A stretch of DNA of 64,000 nucleotides from Actinomycetota bacterium (GTDB lineage: Bacteria; Actinomycetota; Nitriliruptoria; Nitriliruptorales; Nitriliruptoraceae). Location of the stretch: NCBI GenBank assembly GCA_019347575.1, contig JAHWKY010000003.1:147073-211072 (forward strand), given 5' to 3'. The position numbers were made by a program, and so were the translations under genes. Shown here piece after piece: positions 8,271-16,657 of the stretch (the stretch's first letter is position 1; every line of letters begins with the position of its first letter). The notes beneath the pieces are model-generated. The model saw nothing but the letters and a program-made list of their open reading frames with translations. It had not been told where the DNA came from and did no database searches.

Positions 8271-9491
8271 ATGCCCGAAGCCGTCATCGTCGCCACCGCC
8301 CGCAGCCCCATCGGCCGCGCTTTCAAGGGCTCCATGACCGAGCTGCGCCCCGATGACCTCGCGACCACCATCATCCGGGCCGCGCTCGACAAGGTCCCCG
8401 AGCTCGATCCTCACCTGATCGAGGACATCCACCTCGGTTGTGGCCTGCCGGGTGGTGAGCAGGGGTTCAACATGGCCCGTGTCGTGGCGACCATGCTCGG
8501 ACTCGACGAGGTGCCGGGAACGACCCTCACCCGCTACTGCGCGTCGTCGTTGCAGACGACGCGGATGGCGTTCCACGCCATCAAGGCCGGAGAGGGCGAC
8601 GTCTTCGTCTCGGCGGGCATCGAGATGGTGAGCCGCTACGTGAAGGGGAACTCCGACAGTCTGCCGGACACGAAGAACCCCAGGTTCGCGGAGGCCGAGG
8701 CGCGCACCGAGGAGCGATCCCAGGAGGGCGCCGACCACTGGATGAACCCACGCGAGCTCAAGCAGCTGCCCGACATCTACATCCCGATGGGTCAGACCGC
8801 CGAGAACGTGGCACAGATCAAGGCGGTCTCGCGTGAGGCGCAGGACGACTTCGCGTTCGAGAGCCAGATGCGGTACGGCAAGGCCCAGGCCAACGGCTTC
8901 TGGGAGCGCGAGATCACGCCGGTGGAGCTCCCGAACGGCGAGACGATGAGCCAGGACGACTCACCGCGCCCGAGCACCACGCGTGACAAGATGTCCGAGC
9001 TGCAACCGGTGTTCCGCCCCGACGGCACGGTCACCGCCGGCAACGCGTGCCCGCTCAACGACGGCGCCGCCGCAGTCATCGTGATGAGCGACACGAAGGC
9101 TGCTGAACTCGGCATCACGCCGTTGGCGCGCATCGTGTCCTCCGGAGTGTCCGCCATCAGCCCCGAGATCATGGGTCTCGGTCCGGTCGCGGCGTCGCGA
9201 CAGGCGCTCGACCGCGCCAGCATGACCATCGGCGACATCGACCTGGTCGAGATCAACGAGGCATTCGCGGCCCAGGTGATCCCCTCGGCGAACGACCTCG
9301 GCGTCGACTTCGACAAGCTGAACGTGCACGGGGGCGCGATCGCGGTGGGCCACCCCTTCGGCATGACCGGCGCGCGCATCACCGGGACGTTGCTCAACGG
9401 ACTCGACTTCACCGACAAGACCATCGGCCTCGAGACCATGTGCGTCGGCGGTGGTCAGGGGATGGCGATGATCTTCGAACGCCTCAGCTGA
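8271..9491 (+). CDS. Thiolase (acetyl-CoA C-acyltransferase)
   Basis: A 406-residue type II thiolase. Nucleophile Cys90 is in TLTRYCASSLQ, His361 in AVGHPFGMTGAR and the second Cys391 in ETMCVGGGQG; NEAFAAQ is also present. These are all the catalytic residues of the family. Thiolases cleave 3-ketoacyl-CoA with CoA in beta-oxidation, or run in reverse as acetoacetyl-CoA synthases; the sequence does not separate these. The full family length and the ATG at the start of MPEAVIVATARSPIG fix the N-terminus. The next gene starts 1 nt after its stop, so the two are probably co-transcribed. Confidence 0.93.
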   Translation: MPEAVIVATARSPIGRAFKGSMTELRPDDLATTIIRAALDKVPELDPHLIEDIHLGCGLPGGEQGFNMARVVATMLGLDEVPGTTLTRYCASSLQTTRMAFHAIKAGEGDVFVSAGIEMVSRYVKGNSDSLPDTKNPRFAEAEARTEERSQEGADHWMNPRELKQLPDIYIPMGQTAENVAQIKAVSREAQDDFAFESQMRYGKAQANGFWEREITPVELPNGETMSQDDSPRPSTTRDKMSELQPVFRPDGTVTAGNACPLNDGAAAVIVMSDTKAAELGITPLARIVSSGVSAISPEIMGLGPVAASRQALDRASMTIGDIDLVEINEAFAAQVIPSANDLGVDFDKLNVHGGAIAVGHPFGMTGARITGTLLNGLDFTDKTIGLETMCVGGGQGMAMIFERLS

Positions 9492-9492
9492 C

Positions 9493-9885
9493 GTGCCGGG
9501 TCGGCCCGACGATCCGACGGTCCGCCTCGAACGGTGGGATGGACCGGTCGCGTCGGACGACCCCGACGCCAACTTCAAGCGTGAGGTGGCCGCCTACAGC
9601 CAGCAGGACCCCCTGTTCACCCTGAGGAACATGGCGCGCAACCTCGACCTGCCGGTCGGGGCGCTGGCCCGGTACGTGCTGGCGAAGTGGGCCGCGGCCG
9701 GGAGCGAGGCACTGCTCGAACTCGGCCCGTCGGTCGTCGATCGCATGAGCGCGGCGATCGCGCAGGCCGAGGAGGCGGGCAGCGAGGCAGCGCGACTGGA
9801 GGCGTACGAACAGCTCCGTCAGGTCATCTCGTGGCTGCGCATCCCGCTCGATGACCCCGACGTCAACCCTGCCGGTGGTGCTTAG
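9493..9885 (+). CDS. DUF6027-like small protein
   Basis: A 130-residue soluble, acidic, helical protein starting at GTG 1 nt after the thiolase stop with no separate ribosome site, so translation is probably coupled. The pattern DDPDANFKREVAAYS, then ALARYVLAKWAAAGSEALLELGP and LRQVISWLRIPLDDP, resembles actinobacterial proteins labelled DUF6027, whose function is unknown; the match is from memory. The last 3 nt overlap the end of the convergent LuxR-type gene (TTAG shared). Confidence 0.6.
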   Translation: MPGRPDDPTVRLERWDGPVASDDPDANFKREVAAYSQQDPLFTLRNMARNLDLPVGALARYVLAKWAAAGSEALLELGPSVVDRMSAAIAQAEEAGSEAARLEAYEQLRQVISWLRIPLDDPDVNPAGGA

Positions 9886-10568
9886 CGGATCAGGTTGAGC
9901 CGGAAGCCGCGGGCGACCGCACCGGTCCGGTCGGGAACGTCGAGCTTCGCCAGCAGGTTCTGCACGTGCGTCTTGACCGTCCTGGCGGACAGGTCGAGCC
10001 GCTTGGCGATCCCCTGGTTGGTCAGGCCCTCGGCGAGGAGCTGGAGAACCTCGAGCTCGCGCGGTGTCAGCACCGAAGCCGGCGCCTCCGCCCCCGTCGC
10101 GGGACGCCACGAACCTGCCAGCTGCATCGCGACCTGGGGCGACACGACCCGCTCACCGGCCGCGGTGCGGGCGACGGCGTCACGGATGTCCTCTTCGGTG
10201 GCTGTCGTCAGGAGGAAGCTGTCCACCCCGGCGATCACCGCCTCGCGCAGGTCGATCACGGTCGAGCCGTCGGCCAGGACGAGTACCCGCAGATCTTCGG
10301 AGAGCGCCTTCGCGGTGGCGATGGCGTGGAACGGATCGGGGTCGTTCTCCCGCACGGCGACGATGAGCACGTCGGGGCGGTGGCGCTCCACCGCGGCGAC
10401 GGCGTCGCTGATGGCCACACCCTCGGTCAGGTCGATGTGCTCGCTGCCGGAGAGGATGGCACGGATGCCGGCGTGGATCAGGGGACGATCGTCGGCCGCC
10501 AGGACGGTCGTGACGATGGCGGCCTGGGCCACGCGCTGGAACCGTTCCGGCTGTGCCTCTGTCGCCAC
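9882..10568 (-). CDS. LuxR/NarL-type regulator with a degenerate receiver domain
   Basis: A 228-residue two-domain protein. Residues about 17-135 align with NarL-type receivers: the acidic pair is present (LAADDRPLIHAG). The phosphoacceptor position is alanine (RPDVLIVAVREN where RPDVVLMDxRMP is usual), the switch Thr is Ala (VLVLADGS) and the invariant Lys is Thr (SFLLTTATEE). Residues about 163-222 are a typical LuxR helix-turn-helix (LTPRELEVLQLLAEGLTNQG, RTVKTHVQNLL). It should bind DNA but not be controlled by canonical phosphotransfer, and no histidine kinase is adjacent. Transcribed divergently from the coiled-coil gene; targets unknown. Confidence 0.85.
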   Translation of the reverse strand: MATEAQPERFQRVAQAAIVTTVLAADDRPLIHAGIRAILSGSEHIDLTEGVAISDAVAAVERHRPDVLIVAVRENDPDPFHAIATAKALSEDLRVLVLADGSTVIDLREAVIAGVDSFLLTTATEEDIRDAVARTAAGERVVSPQVAMQLAGSWRPATGAEAPASVLTPRELEVLQLLAEGLTNQGIAKRLDLSARTVKTHVQNLLAKLDVPDRTGAVARGFRLNLIR

Positions 10569-10703
10569 GTGGTCCTCCGATCGGGCGGTCGGCCCAGCCG
10601 CCGGCGGGGGCGGGGAGACCGGTGCTGCGATGGTGGCCCGCCACGCGGTCGCGACCTACGACCCAGGAGGACGGTTTCGGTGGCCTCACGCTGGCCACTT
10701 CGA

Positions 10704-10715
10704 ACTAGTACTAGT
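10704..10715. promoter_or_regulatory. 12-bp perfect palindrome in a divergent intergenic region
   Basis: ACTAGTACTAGT is a perfect palindrome and itself a tandem of ACTAGT. It lies in the 220-nt spacer between the LuxR-type regulator (starting 10568, minus) and the coiled-coil gene (starting 10789, plus). Its AT content stands out locally. An operator for the adjacent regulator is possible but unproven. Confidence 0.35.
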
Positions 10716-10788
10716 ACGAGCGACGCTACTTCCGCGTCGTCGACGGATGGGGTGGCACCCTACGCACGTCCCGGCTGGAGGTGTTGGC

Positions 10789-12438
10789 GTGAGCGGCAAG
10801 GACGGACCCGACCTGGAACTCGACGTCAGCGATGTGCTGGCCGAGATCGGGGCGGAGGAGGCAGTCGCGCGTCTGGAGGCCCGGGTCGCCGACCTCGAGC
10901 AGGACCTCGAACGCGCCGGCACCAGGAACGAGGAGGCCGAGCGGGCCCGTGCGGGCGAACTCGAGGTCATGCGCGCCCGCGTCGACGACGCGCTCGAGCT
11001 CGTGCGCGAGACCATCGAGGACCACAGCTCCATGTGGCGACGGATCGAGGAGCGCCTGGACGAGGCCGCCGACGCGACACGGGAGTCGGTCGGTTCGGCG
11101 CTCACAACGGTCCGTGACGACCTCTCCCCCAAGCTCGATCGCGCGACCGCCGAGCTCGACACGACCGTCGCCCGCATCACCGGACAGATCCAGGCCGCAC
11201 GTGACGACCTCGAGGGTCGTGTGACGACGATCGAAGGCGTCGTCGCGGAGGCCAGGACCTCGCTCCAGGACACGGTCGAGGAGCTGCGCGCCGAGCAGGT
11301 CGATCGGGACGAGACGCTCGACTCGGCGCTCACCGAGGTCGCGGCGCGCGCCGACGGGCGGCTCGCCGAACTCGAGACCAGCTTCGGGAAGCGGCACGAC
11401 GACCTGGCGACGAGGATCGACGCGCTGCGTCGTGAGCTCGATGGTGCGGCGGGCGAGCTCCGCGCATCGATGAACCTCAAGGCCCAGGAGGCCACCGAGA
11501 GCGTCGAGACGTTGCGCCACGAACTGGAGGAGACCTACGAGCGGCACGACGTGGCCGCGGCGGAGCTCGAACGACGGTGGATCGAGGGGACACGCGAGAT
11601 CGCACGACTGGTCGAGGACCACGCGGCCGCCGCGCGTGAAGCGGTCCGCGAGGAGCGCGTCTCACGCGAGGAAGCCGTCCACGCAGCGGTCATGAAGACC
11701 GACGACCTCGCGACCCGGGTCACCGAGCTCGACGGGCGGATCGCCAGCGAGTCGGCGCGCTCGAAGGGGCCGATCGAGGAGCTCCGCAACCGTGCCGACG
11801 AGCTCACCAAGCGTCTCGAGGCGACCCAGTCGCGCCTCACGACGCTGGCGGAGGAACTCGGCAGCGGCATCACCGATCGCGTCGCGACCGTGACGGCCGA
11901 GGTCGTCGCGCTGCGTGAGGCCATCGCGCCTCACGAACAGACCGCGGCCGGTCTCGCCCACCTGCACGGACGGGTCCGTGAGCTCGCCGCCCGCATCGAT
12001 GCCATGGACCACCCCGTCACGCCCGGTGTCGACGACACGCGCGTCGCAGCGATCGAGGACAAGCTCGGTGCGATCCGTCGTGACCTGGCGACCCTCGCCG
12101 GAGGCGTCGGTGCCGCCGTGGAGCAGACCCAAGGCGTTGGGGCGCGACTGGCCGAGCTGCAGGAGTCGGTCCGGGCCCAGGGCGCGCTGACGATCGAGGT
12201 GCGTGAGCTGACCGCGCGCACCTCCGAACTCGCTGCGCGTCTCGACGAGACCGACAAGCTGGCCCGGGCCGCCGGTCAGGCCATCGCGAGCGCCGTACGA
12301 CGGGCGCGAGCATCGCAGCCCCGGGTGCCCCCGGTCCGACCTCTGCCGGAAGGCGCGCCCAGCGTCGCCGCCGCGGAACGGCCGCTGCTGTTCAGGCCGG
12401 AGCCGCCACCTACGGGCGGCGCAGATCCTTCACCGTGA
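10789..12438 (+). CDS. Large coiled-coil protein
   Basis: A 549-residue hydrophilic protein that is almost entirely predicted coiled coil from about residue 20 to 500, with heptad-like runs rich in Ala, Arg, Glu and Leu (AVARLEARVADLEQDLERAG) and no membrane segment or catalytic motif. The C-terminal about 50 residues are Pro/Arg-rich. SMC-like or apolipoprotein-like long rods are the nearest structural analogies; no family is recognised. The GTG start follows GGAGG at 10776-10780; the frame is open upstream but with shadow-like composition. Its end overlaps the convergent greA gene by 29 nt. Confidence 0.7.
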   Translation: MSGKDGPDLELDVSDVLAEIGAEEAVARLEARVADLEQDLERAGTRNEEAERARAGELEVMRARVDDALELVRETIEDHSSMWRRIEERLDEAADATRESVGSALTTVRDDLSPKLDRATAELDTTVARITGQIQAARDDLEGRVTTIEGVVAEARTSLQDTVEELRAEQVDRDETLDSALTEVAARADGRLAELETSFGKRHDDLATRIDALRRELDGAAGELRASMNLKAQEATESVETLRHELEETYERHDVAAAELERRWIEGTREIARLVEDHAAAAREAVREERVSREEAVHAAVMKTDDLATRVTELDGRIASESARSKGPIEELRNRADELTKRLEATQSRLTTLAEELGSGITDRVATVTAEVVALREAIAPHEQTAAGLAHLHGRVRELAARIDAMDHPVTPGVDDTRVAAIEDKLGAIRRDLATLAGGVGAAVEQTQGVGARLAELQESVRAQGALTIEVRELTARTSELAARLDETDKLARAAGQAIASAVRRARASQPRVPPVRPLPEGAPSVAAAERPLLFRPEPPPTGGADPSP

Positions 12439-12871
12439 TGTCGAGTCCTCCGCCGGGCGTCTCGGCTTTCACGGAGTCGCCGGGCTTCGCGCCGAGGACC
12501 GCCTTGCCGATCGGCGAGGACGTCGACAGCACCTCGTACTCGTCGTGGCTGTCCTCGCGGCTGCCGACGAAGTAGGTCTCCTCGTCGCCCTCGACGAGCA
12601 GGGTAACGATCAGCCCCGCGGCGACCTCGTCGGCCGGTGGGGTCTCGCCGATCCGCGCGTCACGGAGCAGCTCCTCGAGCTGGCGGATGCGGGCCTCCAT
12701 CCGGCCCTGCTCCTCCTTCGCGGAGTGGTACTCGGCGTTCTCCTTGAGGTCGCCGTGGGCGCGAGCCTCCTCGATCGCCGCCGTGATCGAGCTGCGGCCC
12801 TGCGTCTTCAACTCAGCCAGCTCGGCCTGCAGACGGTCGTAGGCCTCCTGGGTCAGCCACGTCTCGGCCAC
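12410..12871 (-). CDS. greA: Transcription elongation factor GreA
   Basis: A 153-residue GreA, the usual length. The N-terminal coiled coil contains LTQEAYDRLQAELAELK and the acidic tip GDLKENAEYHSAKEEQG; the C-terminal FKBP-like domain has SPIGKAVLGAKPGDSV. GreA enters the secondary channel of RNA polymerase and stimulates cleavage of backtracked RNA. The gene stands alone, convergent with the coiled-coil gene (29-nt overlap). Confidence 0.95.
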   Translation of the reverse strand: MAETWLTQEAYDRLQAELAELKTQGRSSITAAIEEARAHGDLKENAEYHSAKEEQGRMEARIRQLEELLRDARIGETPPADEVAAGLIVTLLVEGDEETYFVGSREDSHDEYEVLSTSSPIGKAVLGAKPGDSVKAETPGGGLDITVKDLRRP

Positions 12872-13050
12872 GGCGGGACTCCTGCTCGGGTGGGGATGAG
12901 GGTGAGGATGCGTCGCGGTGCTTCGCAGTGCGCGATGCGTCGGTCGGAACGTGGAGGCTACCCGCCGGGGCCAGCGGAGACCGAGCCGCGCGGCTGCGCG
13001 CGACTACCTTGTGGGGTTGCGGGGGTCTGCGTCGCGGATCGGAGGGTGCG

Positions 13051-13449
13051 GTGGGTGAACGGCAGCTGCGACGGTTCCTGGGCCTGTCCGCCATCGCCTA
13101 CGCCATCGGTGCTGCGCTCTTCGCCGCCCGCCCCGACGGCACCGCGCGCGACCTCGGGCTGGTCGGTGGCAGCCCCCCCGAACCCGCACGGCTGTGGAAC
13201 GCTCTGAGCGTCGCCTACATGGCGACCATCGCGACCACAGCGGCCGTGGCGGCACGCGATCCGCTGCGCCACTCCTCGGCGTTGCCCGCGCTCGTCACCG
13301 CGAAGGTGACCAGCAGCGCCATGCTCGCGGACCAGTACCGACGGACCCGCAGCCGCGGGTACCTCGTCGGCGTCGCCACCGATCTGCCGCTCGCGCTCGT
13401 CACCGCCGCGCTGTACTGGAAGGCGCGGCGCGAACGCTCCCTTCGCTGA
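13051..13449 (+). CDS. Small integral membrane protein, unknown function
   Basis: A 132-residue protein with about four hydrophobic segments (FLGLSAIAYAIGAALFAA, the stretch around VAYMATIATTAAVAA, a third near ALVTAKVTSSAMLAD and the C-terminal DLPLALVTAALYW). Start at GTG 13051, preceded by GGAGGG at 13041-13046. The family is not recognised. It lies 46 nt upstream of the cis-prenyltransferase gene, which has its own promoter. Confidence 0.6.
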   Translation: MGERQLRRFLGLSAIAYAIGAALFAARPDGTARDLGLVGGSPPEPARLWNALSVAYMATIATTAAVAARDPLRHSSALPALVTAKVTSSAMLADQYRRTRSRGYLVGVATDLPLALVTAALYWKARRERSLR

Positions 13450-13483
13450 CCGTCCGACACGAACCGACCGGCCGGGACGAGGT

Positions 13484-13489
13484 TACGAT
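13484..13489 (+). promoter_or_regulatory. -10 element TACGAT, leaderless type
   Basis: TACGAT ends 6 nt before the ATG at 13496, so transcription should begin at or next to the start codon. No ribosome site is present. The same TANNNT-6/7 nt-start layout recurs at several genes in this window. Confidence 0.5.
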
Positions 13490-13495
13490 CGGTCC

Positions 13496-14275
13496 ATGGC
13501 CACCCGCGACCTCGTCTACCGCCTCTACGAGCGCCAGCTCGAGCGTGAGATCCGCAGCGACGAGCTGCCGCGCCACATCGGCGTGATCCTGGACGGCAAC
13601 CGCCGCTACGCCCGTCAGATGGGGATGCTCGACCCGGCACTGGGCCACGCTGCGGGAGCGGTCAAGATCGACGAGTTCCTGGACTGGTGCTGGGAGCTGA
13701 ACATCCCCTACGTCACGCTGTGGCTGCTGAGCACCGAGAACCTCGACCGTGACAGCCAGGAGATCGCGGCGCTGCTCGGGATCATCGAGGACACGGTGAC
13801 CCGCATCGCGGCACACCCCAAGACCCACGAACGCAGCCTGCGCGTGACCGCGGTCGGGGCGCTCGACCTGCTCCCGGACTCGACGAGGCGCGCGCTCAAG
13901 GACGCCGAGGAAGCCACCAGCGACCATGACCGCTTCTTCCTCCAGTTCGCGGTCGGCTACGGCGGCCGCCAGGAGATCACCGACGCCCTCCGCAGCCTGC
14001 TCGATGCCAAGGCCCGCGCCGGTGCCACCATCGACGAGATCATCCAGACCCTGCAGCCCGAGGACATCGGCGACCACCTCTACACCACCGGCTTCCCCGA
14101 TCCCGACCTGATCATCCGCACGTCGGGGGAGGTACGGCTCTCGGGGTTCCTGCTGTGGCAGAGCGCGCACAGCGAGTACTACTTCTGCGACCCGTACTGG
14201 CCCGAGTTCCGGCGCATCGACTTCCTCCGCGCGCTGCGGGACTACCAGCGGCGGCACCGACGCTTCGGCCGCTGA
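13496..14275 (+). CDS. uppS: Cis-prenyltransferase (undecaprenyl diphosphate synthase family)
   Basis: A 259-residue isoprenyl transferase. HIGVILDGNRRYAR holds catalytic Asp33, followed by GHAAGAVK, LWLLSTENL and the C-terminal signature DLIIRTSGEVRLSGFLLWQ and SEYYFCDPYWPEF. The enzyme condenses isopentenyl diphosphate onto an allylic primer to make the long-chain lipid carrier for cell-wall synthesis. Chain length cannot be read from sequence: some actinobacteria have two such enzymes, one making short products, so the symbol is a family name. The start has no ribosome site and sits 6 nt after a TACGAT box. Confidence 0.88.
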   Translation: MATRDLVYRLYERQLEREIRSDELPRHIGVILDGNRRYARQMGMLDPALGHAAGAVKIDEFLDWCWELNIPYVTLWLLSTENLDRDSQEIAALLGIIEDTVTRIAAHPKTHERSLRVTAVGALDLLPDSTRRALKDAEEATSDHDRFFLQFAVGYGGRQEITDALRSLLDAKARAGATIDEIIQTLQPEDIGDHLYTTGFPDPDLIIRTSGEVRLSGFLLWQSAHSEYYFCDPYWPEFRRIDFLRALRDYQRRHRRFGR

Positions 14276-14359
14276 TCGGCCTCCGTGCCGGGTGCTCGGA
14301 GCGCGTCGGCACCCCCGGTACCGTGAGGCTCGCGGCTGGCACGGACCGGAGACGACCGC

Positions 14360-15733
14360 TTGCTCGAGCTGGGGAACGGACGCGAGCCATCCACGACCAC
14401 CACCCCGGCAGATCCGCCAACACCCCAGACCGCGGTCCTGTACGTCCTCGACACGTGTGTGCTGCTCGCTGATCCCGGGGCGCTCTACCGCTTCGCCGAG
14501 CACGACGTCGTGGTCCCGCTCGTCGTCGTCGAGGAACTGGACAAGCAGAAGACCCGTGCCGACGAGGTCGGCGCCAACGCGCGCCAGGCGGTCCGACTGC
14601 TCGAGGAGCTGCGCGTCGCCAACGAAGGCACACTCGCGGAACCCGTAGCGCTCCCCGAGGGAGGACGGCTGTGGGTCGAGACCAACCACGTCGATGGTGA
14701 GTTGCCTCCGTACCTCGATCCACGCCATCCCGACCACCGCATCCTCTCCACGGCCATGGGGATCGGCGCCACGCTCGTCACCAAGGACGTGGCGCTCAGA
14801 CTGAAGGCGGCGCAGCTCGGCGTGGCCGCTCAGGACTACCGCGGCGACACCGTCCGCGTCAGCGAGGCCTACGAGGGCGTGAGCGAGCTCGAGGTCTCGG
14901 GCGCCGACCTCGACACGTTCCACCGCGAGAGCCAGGTCACCCTCACCGCGGGAGACAACCTCGTCAACGAGTGCCTCGTCATGCACGCCGGTCCGTCGGC
15001 TGGCGGACTCGGACGCGTCACCGACACCGACCCCGTGCGGATCGCGAAGGTCGGCCACCGCAGCGCCTTCGGGGTGCATCCACGCGATGCCCGGCAGACG
15101 CTCGCGCTCGATCTGCTGCTGGACCCCTCGGTGTCGTGCGTCTCGCTCATGGGCATGGCGGGGACGGGCAAGACCTTCCTCGCCCTGGCTGCCGGGCTCG
15201 AGCAGGTGCTCGAGCAGGACCGCTACCGGCGGCTGTCGGTCTACCGCCCGCTGGTCGCCGTCGGGCGCCAGGAGGTCGGCTACCTCCCCGGCGACCTCGA
15301 CGAGAAGCTCGCCCCCTGGATGGCGGCCGTGTACGACAACCTCTACGGGCTGTTCCGGCGCGACAGCCGCGGCAGCTGGAACGGCCACCGCAGCGTCACG
15401 CAGGCGGTCCAGGGGCTCGTCGATCGCAACCAGCTCGAGATGGCCGCCATCACCTACCTGCGGGGACGCTCGATCACCGACGAGTACGTCATCGTCGACG
15501 AGGCGCAGAACCTCGAGCTGTCGACCCTCAAGGTGATCCTCACGCGCATCGGCGAGGGCAGCAAGCTGGTGTTCTGCGGCGACCTCAGCCAGGTCGACAA
15601 CCCCTACATCTCACCACACGGCGGTCTCGCCGCCATGATCGAGCGCATGAAGGGCCGTGAGCTGTTCGGCCACATCACGCTCGAGAAGGGCCAGCGCAGC
15701 CCCCTCGCCGAGCTCGCCGCCCGCTACCTCTGA
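14360..15733 (+). CDS. PhoH2-type protein: PIN domain plus PhoH ATPase
   Basis: A 457-residue fusion of a PIN ribonuclease domain (about 25-150; VLYVLDTCVLLADP with Asp31, VVVEELDKQK, and the later ATLVTKD) and a PhoH ATPase (about 235-457; Walker A GMAGTGKT near 265-272, Walker B YVIVDEAQNL near 376-385, FCGDLSQVDNP). PhoH2 proteins are described as ATP-dependent RNA-unwinding nucleases and in mycobacteria are linked to toxin-antitoxin behaviour; no antitoxin-like small gene is seen directly upstream. The start is probably TTG 14360; with no strong ribosome site the exact position is uncertain, but it lies before the PIN domain. Confidence 0.9.
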   Translation: MLELGNGREPSTTTTPADPPTPQTAVLYVLDTCVLLADPGALYRFAEHDVVVPLVVVEELDKQKTRADEVGANARQAVRLLEELRVANEGTLAEPVALPEGGRLWVETNHVDGELPPYLDPRHPDHRILSTAMGIGATLVTKDVALRLKAAQLGVAAQDYRGDTVRVSEAYEGVSELEVSGADLDTFHRESQVTLTAGDNLVNECLVMHAGPSAGGLGRVTDTDPVRIAKVGHRSAFGVHPRDARQTLALDLLLDPSVSCVSLMGMAGTGKTFLALAAGLEQVLEQDRYRRLSVYRPLVAVGRQEVGYLPGDLDEKLAPWMAAVYDNLYGLFRRDSRGSWNGHRSVTQAVQGLVDRNQLEMAAITYLRGRSITDEYVIVDEAQNLELSTLKVILTRIGEGSKLVFCGDLSQVDNPYISPHGGLAAMIERMKGRELFGHITLEKGQRSPLAELAARYL

Positions 15734-15750
15734 CGCCCCGATCGTCACGA

Positions 15751-16551
15751 TCAGGCGGCGCCGTCGCTGGCGACCGCGAGGTCGTTGAGGCGTCGCGCGG
15801 TGGCGGCGTCGGCGGGGAAGAAGGTCTCGAGCGCGAGCTCGTCCACGGTCACGTCGACCGGCGTACCGAACGTGGCGATCGTGGTGAACAGCGATAGCTC
15901 GCCACGCGGGTGGCGCAGGCGCACGGGCACCACGACGCCGGGGTGCTCCAACGACGGACGCGGGAGTTCACGGACGGTCGCGTAGCTCTCAACTTCCTCC
16001 AGCAGCGCCGCGAGCTCGGGATCGGCTGACACGGTCGTGTCGTGGCGGAGCCGCTCCAGGAGGTGGTGGGCGAACTCGGCGAAGTTCACGACGCGCGGGG
16101 CGAGACCCTCAGGATGCAGGCTGATGCGGTAGACGTTGGGCGGTGATCCCATCACCTCAGGGGCGATCCCGGCGGCGAGCAACGCTGCCGCTTGGTTCAT
16201 CGACACGATGTTCCAGTACCGGTCCACCGCAAGTGCCGGGTAGGGCTCGTGACCGCTGAGGACGAGCTCGATCGCGGAGCGAACGGCCTTCATCTCGGGC
16301 GCGTCCAGCGGCGTCCTCCCGTAGACCGCTGCGAACCCGGCGGCGGTCAGCAGGACGTTGCGCTCGCGCAGTGGGATCTGCAGGTGCTCGGTCAGTGCCA
16401 GCACCATGTCCCGGCTTGGCTTCGACCGTCCCGTCTCGAGGAAGCTCAGGTGTCGCGTCGAGACCCCGGAGTGTGCGGACAGGTCGAGCTGGGTCAGCTT
16501 CCGGCGTTCCCGCCAGGTCCGCAGCAGCTCGCCGAAGGTCGTGTCGTCCAT
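15751..16551 (-). CDS. XRE-family regulator with MmyB-like ligand-binding domain
   Basis: A 266-residue protein with an N-terminal helix-turn-helix (about 8-62; RRKLTQLDLSAHSGVSTRHLSFLETGRSKPS) and a C-terminal PAS-like domain of the MmyB/MLTR_LBD type (PYPALAVDRYWNIVSMNQAA, then the EVESY and PVRLRHPRGELSLFTT region). Such regulators bind DNA through HTH_3 and are thought to sense a fatty-acid-like or other hydrophobic ligand. The ATG at 16551 starts the HTH; the frame open upstream is antisense to the thioesterase gene. It is divergent from that gene, a plausible target. Confidence 0.85.
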   Translation of the reverse strand: MDDTTFGELLRTWRERRKLTQLDLSAHSGVSTRHLSFLETGRSKPSRDMVLALTEHLQIPLRERNVLLTAAGFAAVYGRTPLDAPEMKAVRSAIELVLSGHEPYPALAVDRYWNIVSMNQAAALLAAGIAPEVMGSPPNVYRISLHPEGLAPRVVNFAEFAHHLLERLRHDTTVSADPELAALLEEVESYATVRELPRPSLEHPGVVVPVRLRHPRGELSLFTTIATFGTPVDVTVDELALETFFPADAATARRLNDLAVASDGAA

Positions 16552-16588
16552 ACCCCAACGGTAACCCCACGCGTGCAAGCAGGACATG

Positions 16589-16599
16589 ACCTCGGAGGT
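16589..16599. promoter_or_regulatory. Candidate operator between XRE regulator and thioesterase
   Basis: ACCTCGGAGGT is an 11-bp palindrome centred on G16594, in the 106-nt spacer between the two divergent genes. Its size and place fit a dimeric XRE site, but the assignment is inference. Confidence 0.3.
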
Positions 16600-16657
16600 A
16601 ATCGACCGCGCGCACGTCTCCGGGCAACGTGTCGGACGACCGCTCGAGGAGGCACCG

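Noticed and set aside
8271..9491. Thiolase as part of the paa pathway
   Set aside because: It is about 46 kb from the paa cluster with unrelated neighbours; sequence alone does not tie it to phenylacetate.
9895..10788. N-terminal extension of the coiled-coil protein
   Set aside because: This part is antisense to the LuxR-type gene; a good ribosome site and heptad pattern begin only at GTG 10789.
13400..15388. Minus-strand frame of 662 codons
   Set aside because: Complement of the cis-prenyltransferase and PhoH2 genes, with low-complexity Asp/Val/Arg content and no motif.
14360..15733. PhoH2 locus as a full toxin-antitoxin system
   Set aside because: No small antitoxin-type ORF overlaps or directly precedes the gene; the upstream gene is a cis-prenyltransferase.
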